A stretch of 63,187 bases of DNA from Lachnoclostridium sp. An76 (lineage in GTDB: Bacteria; Bacillota; Clostridia; Lachnospirales; Lachnospiraceae): positions 1-63,187 of the forward strand of contig NZ_NFHL01000012.1 in the NCBI RefSeq assembly GCF_002161355.1, written 5' to 3'. Below are positions 43,404 through 51,563 of the stretch, in pieces. The position numbers and the translations under genes were made by a program. Each line of letters opens with the position of its first letter. The stretch's first letter is position 1. The notes below the pieces were generated by a model. The model ran no database searches. It was not told where the DNA came from and saw only the letters and a program-made list of their open reading frames with translations.

Positions 43404-43603
43404 TTCGGTAGGTGAGGTTACCACAGGGATTGGGATTTTATCCCGAAGATTGCTGCCGCGGGACCGTGGAGACACGGTTAGATGGTCAGCAGGCCGCGTC
43501 GTGAAGGCGCAGCCTAATGCAATTGATATGCCCTGTGATGCTAAAGCTTGAACGATGCATGTTTCCATTGGGCATGGTTTTTGTTATGGAACTCTGTGGC
43601 TCC
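43404..43603 (+). promoter_or_regulatory. M-box (ykoK) magnesium riboswitch
   Basis: Conserved M-box blocks appear in order: TAGGTGAGGTTACCACAGGG at 43408, GCTGCCGC at about 43452, GGTCAGCAGG at 43482, the AATGCAATTGATATGCCCTG segment near 43517, and TGCTAAAGCTTGAACGATG near 43539. The class binds Mg2+ and shuts off Mg2+ transporters when the ion is abundant. The next plus-strand gene is mgtE, a usual target, but an IS110 element now separates them. Confidence 0.9.
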
Positions 43604-43637
43604 GTCATTGTTCAGGCAGTGACAGGGCTTTTTCTTT
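43604..43637 (+). terminator. Expression-platform terminator of the M-box
   Basis: GTCATTG (43604-43610) pairs with CAGTGAC (43617-43623) and is followed by a T-rich tract at 43629-43637. CCCTGT in the aptamer can pair with ACAGGG next to this stem, giving the competing fold expected of a Mg2+-dependent terminator. Confidence 0.75.
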
Positions 43638-43795
43638 TGCAGCGCACATACCGATCAAAAAGTCCAGCTAAGAAATGTCAAGAGGTGATATGAAAAAAAT
43701 TAATTTTTTACAATAGCGCAAAAAATGGTAACCTTAACAGACCATTCCGATATATTGGATTGGTCGCAAACTAAATATTGAGAATGCCGTGCTGA

Positions 43796-45133
43796 TTATG
43801 CGGCTTTTCGTATCTTATCTGGATGCTCTGCGGCAAAGCGCCTGCAGTGCTCCTCCGGAGTGATGACCTCGAAGGGTTTGTTATCCCGAAGCATGGCAAA
43901 AATGATGTTGCAGATTTTATGCATGACAGCGCCCATTGCTACCGTCTTTTTCTTGCCGGAACACTTCCGGGTGTAATAGTCGTAAACCACAGGATTCACA
44001 GGCGTGCCGCTTCCCTTATCAACTTTTACGTTATTGAGCGCGACCATGTGAAGGACCCGTCTGGCAAGGCTGGAGCCACGTTTGGACATATGGACTTTAT
44101 CGCCATTGAGTTTCCCAGACTGTTTGACGGCAGGATCAAGCCCAAAGTAAGCATAAAGCTTTTTCGGGGAAGAAAAAAGTTTAAAATCGCCCATCTCCGC
44201 AATCAGGACGATTGCGCTTAAGAAACCGATCCCGCGCAGGGACTGCAGAAGGCAGATCTGGTCGTAGATCAAAGTATCCTGCAGCCGGTCGACCGTCTCG
44301 TGGAGCGCCTTCAGGAGTGCGTCCAGATGCTTCTGGTATTCCTGGTAAGTATCGATATAAAGGCGAATGCGGACAGCATTGCTTGGAAGCGCCCTTCCGA
44401 AAACAGCAGCATCCTGTGCGGCAGCAATGATGGTGTCATACTTACGCAGGGCATAAGCTTCGCCAAAACGTGCTGTGCTGCGGATGATCTTCACGATATC
44501 GTCTTTAGAAGCGGCAAGCATGTCTTCAGCAAGAGGATAAGAGCTTAGCAGCTTTAAGGAAGACTGTGTGGTGACTTTGCTGAAGACTTTCGCATAAGCG
44601 GGGAAAGACACTTTCAGTTCCGCAGTAAGTTTGAGGGCGACAGCAGACTGGAGGTCCTTGAAATAATAGTAATCACGGACCAGGTTCCTCAGATCGACAA
44701 CGGAATCATCCGGAATGATGGAAGTCTTAAGAGAAACGTTCAGGCCGACAAGGGCAGCCTTTTTCGAGTCGAATTTATCATTATGCAGTTTCCTTATGTT
44801 GATATTTGTGCTATTCTTAGTGATGATAGGATTAATGACTGAGCAGTCAAACCCCTTATCACGAAGGAAGCACAGGAGCGGGATGTGGTAGATCCCGGTA
44901 GACTCAAGGAAGCAGCGGCTTTTGAGAGAATACGTTTCTTGTGCTTCTTTTATTTTTGCGACAGCAAGGTCTCTGGACCTTGGATCAGAATGGACGATCT
45001 TAAAGGGCTTCCCGATAAAAGAACCGTTAGGGAGGGCAATAGACATCCAGGTAAAATCAGCGCCAACATCAAGGCCGACAGAGAGGTAAGAAGAAACGCT
45101 GTCAATCAATGTAAGTAATCTTTTGTAATGCAT
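43796..45133 (-). CDS. IS110-family DEDD transposase/recombinase
   Basis: The N-terminal RuvC-like DEDD domain shows GLDVGADFTWMSIALPNG (first Asp), FLESTGIYHIPLL (Glu) and KFDSKKAALVGL (late Asp pair). The C-terminal Transposase_20 domain shows LRGIGFLSAIVLIAEMGDF and KMSKRGSS-like HMSKRGSSLARR with the presumed catalytic serine. The start is the ATG at 45133 with an AAGGATG site; longer upstream starts lack one. The length of about 445 residues is normal. The frame is intact. This family uses a structured bridge RNA from its non-coding end to choose targets. Confidence 0.92.
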   Translation of the reverse strand: MHYKRLLTLIDSVSSYLSVGLDVGADFTWMSIALPNGSFIGKPFKIVHSDPRSRDLAVAKIKEAQETYSLKSRCFLESTGIYHIPLLCFLRDKGFDCSVINPIITKNSTNINIRKLHNDKFDSKKAALVGLNVSLKTSIIPDDSVVDLRNLVRDYYYFKDLQSAVALKLTAELKVSFPAYAKVFSKVTTQSSLKLLSSYPLAEDMLAASKDDIVKIIRSTARFGEAYALRKYDTIIAAAQDAAVFGRALPSNAVRIRLYIDTYQEYQKHLDALLKALHETVDRLQDTLIYDQICLLQSLRGIGFLSAIVLIAEMGDFKLFSSPKKLYAYFGLDPAVKQSGKLNGDKVHMSKRGSSLARRVLHMVALNNVKVDKGSGTPVNPVVYDYYTRKCSGKKKTVAMGAVMHKICNIIFAMLRDNKPFEVITPEEHCRRFAAEHPDKIRKAA

Positions 45134-45486
45134 AGTAAACATCCTTTCCGGCAGGCATCCATTTCCAAAAGGTGGATACACAACCTAGCGGCTTATACAG
45201 GTATAGCCTGAGGCTTCCCAACCAGCCAAACCATAAATCACCACCGAATGGACAGACAGACTTTCTAAGAGGTTTCCCCGGCGGGAGGCCGGGTCCCAAG
45301 GAGGCGTCGTCAATCGCCCTGCCTCAGTGATTATACCTCATGATCTGATCTGATGCATCATGGAAGCCTCAGACACGGTAAGGAACAATAACTTCTGATG
45401 GAGAGAGAATCCCTCCTTCAGTTATTCATTTAGACTTTGTAACTATTAACCCGTAGTCATTATTGACTACACCATTATCATACTAG
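45134..45486 (-). ncRNA. Candidate bridge-RNA region of the IS110 element
   Basis: About 350 bp upstream of the transposase start has no gene but several hairpins: CCCGGC/GCCGGG near 45280, CATGAT/ATCATG near 45339-45362, an AATAACT/AGTTATT-type long stem near 45388-45429, and GTAGTCA/TGACTAC near 45452-45470. In the IS110 group the bridge RNA is encoded in this 5' non-coding end, on the transposase strand or across the circular junction. The assignment is by position and structure only; the loops that pair with target and donor were not matched. Confidence 0.45.
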
Positions 45487-45567
45487 GAGGTGAGGTTATG
45501 GACTCTGGCGCCGGTTGTCATTTGTGCAGCTTAAAAGACGAAAATTACATAAAGAGAGGTACTTATC

Positions 45568-46899
45568 ATGAACAGAGAACTTTTTGTAAAGCTTCTCCAG
45601 CAGCGGCAGTTCAAAGCTGTGAGAAGTATTTTGGATGTAATGAACGAAGTGGACATAGCCTCACTGCTCTCGGAGCTCGATGACCGTGAGCTTGCTCTCG
45701 CCTTCCGCCTCATCCCGAAGGATAAGGCAGCGGAAGTATTTTCCAACATGGAGACTTCCATGCAGACATACCTTGTGGAGATCTTTTCGGAGAAAGAGTT
45801 AAAAGAGCTGCTGGATGACCTGTACATGGACGATACTGTGGATCTTCTCGAAGAACTTCCGGCAAATCTTGTGAACCGTATCCTGGATACGGTCAGCGCG
45901 CCGGACCGGAAGCTGATCAACCAGCTCCTGAACTATCCCGACGACAGTGCCGGGAGCATTATGACCACAGAATATGTAGATATCAGGGAAACCATGACTG
46001 TATCCCAGTCCATGGCGCATATCAAAGAGACCGGGATCCATAAAGAAACGATCTACACCTGCTATGTTACGAATAAGAGAAAACTGGTCGGCATCGTCAG
46101 CGCCAAAGACCTGATGACTTCCGATGATGATCTGCTGATCAGAGACCTGATGGAGACGGAGATCATCTCCGTGAACACGCACACAGACCAGGAGGAAGTG
46201 GCGCGGCTCTTCACCAGGTACGACCTGCTCGCTCTCCCTGTCCTGGATCAGGACGGGCTGATGGTGGGCATTGTCACAGTCGATGATGCCATGGACGTCA
46301 TGGTGGACGAGGCGACCGAGGATATCACGAAGATGGCGGCCATGAGCCCCGGAGAGAAAGACTATTTTGAAATGTCCGTGTTCGAGCACGCGCGGCACCG
46401 GATCGTATGGCTGCTGATCCTTATGTTTTCCGCCACCATCACGGGCACGATCATCACCAGATATGAGGATGCCTTTGCAGCGGTCCCGATCCTGGTATCC
46501 TTCATCCCCATGCTCATGGACACAGGCGGGAACTGCGGCTCCCAGAGCGCTACGCTGATCATCCGCGGGATCGCGCTGGATCAGATCCGTTTTAAGGACA
46601 TTTTCCGGGTCATCTTCAAAGAATTCCGTGTATCCCTGATCGTGAGCGTAGTGCTCGCACTGGCGAACGGACTGCGGATCCTGATCATGTATAAAGACGC
46701 AGCTCTGGCCCTTGTGATCGCTCTGTCGCTGATCGGCACGGTCATCATCTCCAAGCTGATCGGATGCATCCTGCCGCTCCTGGCAAAGAAAGTCCGCCTG
46801 GACCCGGCGATCATGGCCTCGCCCCTGATCACGACGCTTGTTGACACTTGTTCGATATTGATCTATTTTAATATAGCGACAATGCTGTTCAATCTGTGA
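45568..46899 (+). CDS. mgtE: Magnesium transporter MgtE
   Basis: This 443-residue Mg2+ channel/transporter has an N-terminal helical superhelix (residues 1-125, with repeated ELPANLVNRIL-type units), two CBS domains (about 130-255, with SAGSIMTTEYV at the first and DLMETEIISVNT at the second) and a five-helix membrane domain. The membrane domain contains the conserved pore motif MDTGGNCGSQSATLIIRG and ends with LDPAIMASPLITTLVD. The N-domain and CBS pair sense cytosolic Mg2+ and gate the pore. Translation starts behind GAGAGG. Riboswitch control may have been cut by the IS110 insertion. Confidence 0.94.
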   Translation: MNRELFVKLLQQRQFKAVRSILDVMNEVDIASLLSELDDRELALAFRLIPKDKAAEVFSNMETSMQTYLVEIFSEKELKELLDDLYMDDTVDLLEELPANLVNRILDTVSAPDRKLINQLLNYPDDSAGSIMTTEYVDIRETMTVSQSMAHIKETGIHKETIYTCYVTNKRKLVGIVSAKDLMTSDDDLLIRDLMETEIISVNTHTDQEEVARLFTRYDLLALPVLDQDGLMVGIVTVDDAMDVMVDEATEDITKMAAMSPGEKDYFEMSVFEHARHRIVWLLILMFSATITGTIITRYEDAFAAVPILVSFIPMLMDTGGNCGSQSATLIIRGIALDQIRFKDIFRVIFKEFRVSLIVSVVLALANGLRILIMYKDAALALVIALSLIGTVIISKLIGCILPLLAKKVRLDPAIMASPLITTLVDTCSILIYFNIATMLFNL

Positions 46900-47012
46900 A
46901 GCGAAAAATCTGTATGCCAGATCCGCGCGGAAAGCTCAGCCGGCAGATGATCCCTGGCGGGAAAAGCAGACGGCAGAAAGTCCCGGACTGGCAGCAAAGA
47001 TGGCAGAAAGCA

Positions 47013-47075
47013 GGACAGCCCGTGGAAATCCAGAAGATCTGAAACCTGGATTTCCACGGGCTGTCCTTTTATTTT
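47013..47075 (+). terminator. Rho-independent terminator after mgtE
   Basis: A perfect 21-bp stem (47013-47033 with 47046-47066) has a 12-nt loop and is followed by TTTTATTTT. On the other strand it is also followed by few Ts, so it mainly serves mgtE and faces the ilvE 3' end. The 110 bp between mgtE and this stem hold only GGCAGAAAG-type short repeats. Confidence 0.9.
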
Positions 47076-47118
47076 CATTCTGAGCTTTTATATTTTGTTT
47101 TCCAGAGCCTCTGCCTGA

Positions 47119-48144
47119 TTACTCGATCACCTTGAGCCATCCTTCCGGAGCCTCGATGTGTCCCATCTGGATGCCTGTCAGCGTATCGTACAGTTTCTGC
47201 GTAACCGGTCCCATCTTCTCCATCCCGCTCGGGAAGCAGATCTCTTTGCCGTGGTCCACCACTTTTCCGACCGGAGAGATCACTGCCGCTGTCCCGCACA
47301 GTCCGCACTCCGCGAAGTCTTTTACTTCGTCGAAGTATACGTCTCTCTCCTCGACTTCCAGTCCGAGATAGTGCTCAGCGACATACATGATGGATCTTCT
47401 CGTGATGGACGGAAGGATCGTTGTAGAATGCGGGGTAACGATCTTGTTGTCCTTTGTCACGAAGATAAAGTTCGCCCCGCCGGTCTCCTCCACCTTTGTC
47501 CTTGTCGCGGAATCCAGGTACATATTTTCATCGAAACCATTTGCGTGCGCAGTCACGATCGCATGGAGGCTCATGGCATAGTTGAGTCCCGCCTTGATAT
47601 GGCCTGTGCCGTGCGGCGCCGCGCGGTCAAAGTCTGAGACGCAGATCGTGATGGGCTTTGCCCCACCTTTGAAGTACGGTCCCACCGGAGTCGTGAATAC
47701 ACGGAACTGATACTCATCCGCAGGCTTCACTCCGATGACAGGGTTGATGCCGAACATATACGGTCTGATATACAGGGTCGCGCCGGAACCATAGGGCGGC
47801 ACATACGCTGCATTTGCCTTTACTGTCTGCACTACCGCGTCCACAAAACGGTCCTCCGGGAATACCGGCATCTCCAGGCGCTTCGCGGAATCTACCATAC
47901 GCGCCGCGTTGAGGTCCGGGCGGAAGGTAACGATACGCCCGTCTTCTGTTGTGTATGCCTTCATTCCTTCAAAGACAGTCTGCGCATACTGGAGCACGCC
48001 CGCGCATTCATTCATCGTAATGTTCGCGTCATCGACAAGCGCTCCTTCATCCCATTTTCCGTCCTTATAGTTGGATACATACCTCTTGTCTGTCTGTATA
48101 TAGCCAAACCCGAGATTTTCCCAGTCAATATTTTTCTTCTCCAT
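47119..48144 (-). CDS. ilvE: Branched-chain amino acid aminotransferase
   Basis: This 341-residue class IV PLP aminotransferase catalyses the last step of Leu, Ile and Val synthesis. Motifs: YAQTVFEGMKAY near the N-terminus, the PLP lysine in GHIKAGLNYAMS (about residue 200) and VEETGGANFIFV, then STTILPSITRRS binding the phosphate. The length matches the type II bacterial/eukaryotic-like branch. It has its own promoter at 48198-48226, so it need not depend on the ilvBN T-box. The start is the ATG at 48144. Confidence 0.94.
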   Translation of the reverse strand: MEKKNIDWENLGFGYIQTDKRYVSNYKDGKWDEGALVDDANITMNECAGVLQYAQTVFEGMKAYTTEDGRIVTFRPDLNAARMVDSAKRLEMPVFPEDRFVDAVVQTVKANAAYVPPYGSGATLYIRPYMFGINPVIGVKPADEYQFRVFTTPVGPYFKGGAKPITICVSDFDRAAPHGTGHIKAGLNYAMSLHAIVTAHANGFDENMYLDSATRTKVEETGGANFIFVTKDNKIVTPHSTTILPSITRRSIMYVAEHYLGLEVEERDVYFDEVKDFAECGLCGTAAVISPVGKVVDHGKEICFPSGMEKMGPVTQKLYDTLTGIQMGHIEAPEGWLKVIE

Positions 48145-48197
48145 TGTGAATCCTCCATTCCTCCGGTCAAAACAGGCCTTTCATTTGTTCTGGTGAC

Positions 48198-48226
48198 ATT
48201 ATAATACTGTGGTTAAGAAAAATCAA
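48198..48226 (-). promoter_or_regulatory. Promoter of ilvE
   Basis: TTGATT (48221-48226) and TATAAT (48198-48203) are separated by 17 bp on the minus strand. They lie within the 98-bp gap after ilvN. Confidence 0.7.
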
Positions 48227-48242
48227 GAGTGCGCTCTGTTTT

Positions 48243-48752
48243 TTACCTTTCCATCATACTGATGGACTCGATGCCCACGCTTCCGCCTCTTACGACCTCA
48301 ATCCGTTTGAACTCTTCCTTCATCAGTTTCACCACCGCGTCGTTCTTTGTCGCAGTCTGCACGAACTCCACGAGCACGCTGTCCCGCCCGTAATCGATGA
48401 CCTTTGCCTTAAATGTCTCCGCGATCTGGAATACTTCTACTTTCGCCGCCGGCGTACAGTTAAATACTTTTACATAGAGGATTTCCTTCATCCTCACGAA
48501 GATATCCGTAAAGTCAATGACCTTTATGACCTCAACCATACGGTTCAGCTGTTTTTTGATCTGCTCAAATGTCTCGTCGTCACTGACCGTGGCGATGGTC
48601 ATCCTGGAGACTGTGGGATCCTCTGTCGTTCCCACAGTCAGGCTGTCCAGGTTGTAAGATTTCCCGGAAAAAAGCCCTGATATCTTCGAAAGTACGCCCA
48701 CCTGGTTCTCCACATAGAGAGAGATCCATCTCTTTTTCATGCCGTTATCCAT
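48243..48752 (-). CDS. ilvN: Acetolactate synthase regulatory subunit
   Basis: This 169-residue small subunit of acetohydroxyacid synthase has an N-terminal ACT domain (WISLYVENQVGVLSKISGLFSG, then SYNLDSLTVGTTEDPTVSRM) that binds valine or another branched-chain amino acid for feedback control, and the usual C-terminal ACT-like domain (LMKEEFKRIEVVRGGSVGIE). It starts at the ATG at 48752 with a GGAGAG site, 19 bp after ilvB, and is cotranscribed with it. Confidence 0.94.
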   Translation of the reverse strand: MDNGMKKRWISLYVENQVGVLSKISGLFSGKSYNLDSLTVGTTEDPTVSRMTIATVSDDETFEQIKKQLNRMVEVIKVIDFTDIFVRMKEILYVKVFNCTPAAKVEVFQIAETFKAKVIDYGRDSVLVEFVQTATKNDAVVKLMKEEFKRIEVVRGGSVGIESISMMER

Positions 48753-48771
48753 TCTTACGCTCTCCTTTCCA

Positions 48772-50490
48772 TCAGCAGTCGATGATCATCTCTTCCAGCG
48801 TGCCGCCGGGCTGGATCATCGGATAGACTAAATCTTCGGGATCTATGATAAATTCGATCAGTGTCGGGACCTTTGTCTCTGCCTTTGCCGCCTCAAACGC
48901 CGCAGCGATCTCTTCTTTCTTTGTCACGCGGATCCCTTTCGCACCGTAGCTCTCCGCCAGCTTTACAAAATCCGGTGTGTACTCCGGCATCTGCTCCCCG
49001 TTGGTCCTGCGGTAGAGAGCGCCTGCGCGCAGATTGGTCATGCCGTATCTCTTTCCGTAGAACAGCTTCTGCCACTGGCGCACCATGCCCAGATATTCAT
49101 TGTTGAATACGCACAGGATGAGCGGCAGCTCCTCCAGGACCGCGGTGGCGAATTCCTGGATATTCATCTGCATGCCCCCGTCCCCGGAGATTGCGATGAC
49201 CGTCTTGTCGGGATTGCCCAGCTTCGCGCCGATGGCAGCGGGGAAGCCGTAACCCATCGTTCCCAGTCCGCCGGATGTGACGAGCTGCTTCTTCTCTGTG
49301 ATCTCCGCGTACTGGGTGACGAACATCTGATGCTGTCCCACGTCCGTTGCGATGATCGCATCGTCAAACTGGCGGTTCATTTCTTCGATAATGTCCATGG
49401 GAGTCATATGGCTGTGGTTCTTCATGGTGAGCGGGTGCTCTGCCTTCCACTCCCGGATCCGCTCCAGCCATTCTGAGGTCTCACACGGTTCTACATACTC
49501 GTTCATCTTAGTGACCGCTTCCAGGGCATCCGCCACGATAGGCACATGTACATGGATGTTCCTCGAGATGGATGCTGTGTCAATATCAATGTGTACGATC
49601 TCCGCATTCGGAGCAAATGCGTGGAGCTTTCCCGTGATACGGTCATTAAACCTGGTCCCGATGGAGAAGAGCAGGTCGCACTCCCCGACCGCCATGTTCG
49701 CCGCATACTGCCCGTGCATCCCCAGATTGCCGATAAACAGCGGATGGTTCGTCGGGATCGCTCCCCTTCCCATGATCGTCGTCACGACCGGCACATTCGT
49801 CTTTTCGACCACTTCCGTAAACACCTGGTTCGCCCGCGCGATATTCACGCCGCCCCCTGCGAGGAATAACGGCTTTTTCGCTTTTTTCAGCATCTTCAGC
49901 GCGCGCTTTAACTGACCCATGTGGACGCTCGTATTCGGCTTATAGCCGCGGATGTTGACTGTCTCCGGGTAATCCGGGCTTCCCAGCTCTCCCATCACAT
50001 CCTTCGGAAGGTCGATGAGCACCGGTCCCGGACGCCCTGTCCTTGCGATATAAAACGCCTCTTTGATGATCCGCCCCAGATCTTCCCTGTTCCGCACAGT
50101 CACCCCGTACTTTGTGATGCTCCGGGTAATGCCCACGATATCCACTTCCTGGAACGCGTCGTTCCCGATCAGGTGCTTCGCCACCTGCCCGGTAAAACAT
50201 ACAAGCGGGACACTGTCATAATTCGCCGTCGCAAGGCCTGTGACCAGGTTGGTCGCTCCCGGGCCGCTTGTGACAAGGCAGACCCCCACCTTACCCGTAG
50301 TCCTCGCATACGCGTCCGCCTCATGGACCAACGCCTGCTCGTGGCGCGGGAGGATGACGCGGATATCATCCTGCTTATACAGCTCGTCGCTGATATCAAT
50401 GGTGCACGCCCCCGGGTAGCCGAAGATCGTGTCCACTCCTTCCTCTTTCAAAGCTCTTACCAGTAATTTGTTCCCTGTGATCTTTCTCAA
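48772..50490 (-). CDS. ilvB: Acetolactate synthase catalytic subunit
   Basis: This 572-residue thiamine-diphosphate enzyme condenses pyruvate to acetolactate, or with 2-oxobutyrate in Ile synthesis. Motifs: EEGVDTIFGYPGACTIDISDEL with the ThDP glutamate region, GRPGPVLIDLPKDV, an FAD-binding central domain and the C-terminal GDGGMQMNIQEF with the NNEYLGMV metal/ThDP motif. The start is taken as TTG at 50490, eight bases after AAGGAGG. An in-frame upstream ATG would begin inside the T-box leader and is rejected. Expression is controlled by the T-box at 50592-50880. Confidence 0.94.
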   Translation of the reverse strand: MRKITGNKLLVRALKEEGVDTIFGYPGACTIDISDELYKQDDIRVILPRHEQALVHEADAYARTTGKVGVCLVTSGPGATNLVTGLATANYDSVPLVCFTGQVAKHLIGNDAFQEVDIVGITRSITKYGVTVRNREDLGRIIKEAFYIARTGRPGPVLIDLPKDVMGELGSPDYPETVNIRGYKPNTSVHMGQLKRALKMLKKAKKPLFLAGGGVNIARANQVFTEVVEKTNVPVVTTIMGRGAIPTNHPLFIGNLGMHGQYAANMAVGECDLLFSIGTRFNDRITGKLHAFAPNAEIVHIDIDTASISRNIHVHVPIVADALEAVTKMNEYVEPCETSEWLERIREWKAEHPLTMKNHSHMTPMDIIEEMNRQFDDAIIATDVGQHQMFVTQYAEITEKKQLVTSGGLGTMGYGFPAAIGAKLGNPDKTVIAISGDGGMQMNIQEFATAVLEELPLILCVFNNEYLGMVRQWQKLFYGKRYGMTNLRAGALYRRTNGEQMPEYTPDFVKLAESYGAKGIRVTKKEEIAAAFEAAKAETKVPTLIEFIIDPEDLVYPMIQPGGTLEEMIIDC

Positions 50491-50591
50491 TTTCCCTGCC
50501 TCCTTTTCCCGTATAAGACCTTTACGCCGACTGTATCCATACGTCTGTCCATATCCGTACACAGCCGTGTACAGTGCAGTGTAAAAGAAAA

Positions 50592-50880
50592 CCCTGAGCA
50601 TACAATGCTCAGGGCGAATGTACCATCCGTGTTACCACCTAAATTCAGAGAATCCTCTCTGCACTCTGCCGGTACGGGAATGCCTCTGCATCCGATACCG
50701 TTTCCCAGTAACGCGGGAACCACGTTGGAGCCTACTTGGCGCTCTGCCGTTCAGTCCACTGCTCGAAGGCTACCTTCCATAACTTCTTCACGGAGATTCA
50801 CACCTGCCATCTCCTCTCTTTGCATCGGAAACTATGTACTCCTCCTTGTCACTGCATTTGATGTATGGTCTTAAAACTGA
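50592..50880 (-). promoter_or_regulatory. T-box riboswitch upstream of ilvB
   Basis: On the minus strand the leader has an S-turn AGTA in stem I (near 50835), the AGAGA-type and GGTG stem I apical motifs, and the T-box sequence AGGTGGTAACACGG (50627-50640), which pairs with the tRNA acceptor end. It ends with a 10-bp terminator hairpin CCCTGAGCAT/ATGCTCAGGG (50592-50614) followed by TTTTCTTTT. CATAGTTTC and GAAGTTATG pair in stem I and place the sequence GAAGGTAGC at the specifier loop, where GTA (Val) is a possible specifier; this reading is tentative. Confidence 0.88.
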
Positions 50881-50942
50881 AATTTAAGTACATTATAGTG
50901 TGTATAATTATCATTGTCAATCGCATTTTCTTGATCTTTTTT

Positions 50943-50980
50943 AAGGGTCAGACCCCTCTTAACAGGGGTCTGACCCCTTT
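50943..50980. repeat. Palindromic GGGGTCAGACCCC repeat, copy 1
   Basis: AGGGTCAGACCCCT and AGGGGTCTGACCCCT flank the 6-nt loop CTTAAC and can form a long stem-loop followed by TTTT. Essentially the same element is found at 55717-55756. It lies downstream of the hypothetical gene's neighbour, beyond the T-box start, and may act as a bidirectional terminator. Between the T-box and this element the DNA is AT-rich with no gene. Confidence 0.75.
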
Positions 50981-51001
50981 TGCCAAAGCTGTCAGAATAT
51001 T

Positions 51002-51439
51002 CTACTCTTTTTCCAGACTTTCCCCATCCTCAGAATACCCGTGAATACCATCCGCATAACTGTCCCCGTCGATCACAAGATACCCATTATAGCTCACCGT
51101 GTGCTCTGTGCCGTCCTTCATTGTGATATACAGTGTCCTGGACATCCCCATTATTGGCTCCGGATCTCTGATATACCTTCCGGTACTCTGGTTGATCAGG
51201 CTGACAACGTCCCCAAACTCCTCTTCCTCAAAGCTCCGGTGCCTTTCATCTTCTGCTGAAGGCATGACGGTCATCTCGATCTGCGCCACATCGGACGCTT
51301 CCAGATTGCGCGCCCAAGTCATGCTCTCCCGCCGGGACGGGATCTTCCAGTAAGCCAGGATACCGATAAGGACGAGTAAAACGAGGGCAATAACTGTGAA
51401 CACTGCAATGCGCATCTTCTTATCTGTTCTTTTTCCCAT
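51002..51439 (-). CDS. Membrane-anchored small protein of unknown function
   Basis: This 145-residue protein has a short basic N-terminus, one transmembrane helix (AVFTVIALVLLVLIGILAYW) and an extracytoplasmic domain of about 110 residues with alternating strands (IEMTVMPSAEDE, SRTLYITMKDGTEHTVSYNG). The start is the ATG at 51439 with a GGAGGAGG site; a longer in-frame start is unlikely. It resembles DUF5301-type proteins that are common in Clostridia, but I am not certain of that assignment. It stands alone between the ilv T-box and the metal transporter. Confidence 0.7.
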   Translation of the reverse strand: MGKRTDKKMRIAVFTVIALVLLVLIGILAYWKIPSRRESMTWARNLEASDVAQIEMTVMPSAEDERHRSFEEEEFGDVVSLINQSTGRYIRDPEPIMGMSRTLYITMKDGTEHTVSYNGYLVIDGDSYADGIHGYSEDGESLEKE

Positions 51440-51563
51440 AACGCATCCTCCTCCCCCTTCCAGACAAACTCCGGTCATTTTCTGCCGCTGTATCTTTTTC
51501 TGTTTCTATATATCAGAGCCTCTGAAAGAAGATTTTGTTGCATGCCGGGCAAAGCCGGATTTT

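Larger units (their letters stand above)
43638..45530 (-). mobile_element. IS110-family insertion sequence between the M-box and mgtE (boundaries approximate)
   Basis: A complete IS110 transposase gene is flanked by a short 3' side and a long structured 5' side. IS110 elements lack clear terminal repeats. The hexamer TGCAGC occurs at 43638-43643 and 45525-45530, and joining across it would restore a plain leader from the M-box terminator to mgtE, so it is a candidate core. That would give an element of about 1.9 kb, somewhat long for the family, so the true ends may lie further in. A short frame after an AGAGGTGAT site at 43690 stops after eight codons. Confidence 0.55.

Noticed and set aside
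43582..43694. Short plus-strand frame beginning MELCGSVIV after the M-box
   Set aside because: It starts inside the riboswitch expression platform without a ribosome binding site and runs through the terminator stem.
45498..45683. 61-codon frame beginning MDSGAGCHLC in front of mgtE
   Set aside because: It has a good ribosome binding site but overlaps mgtE in another frame and has no recognisable similarity; possibly a leader frame, not supported as a gene.
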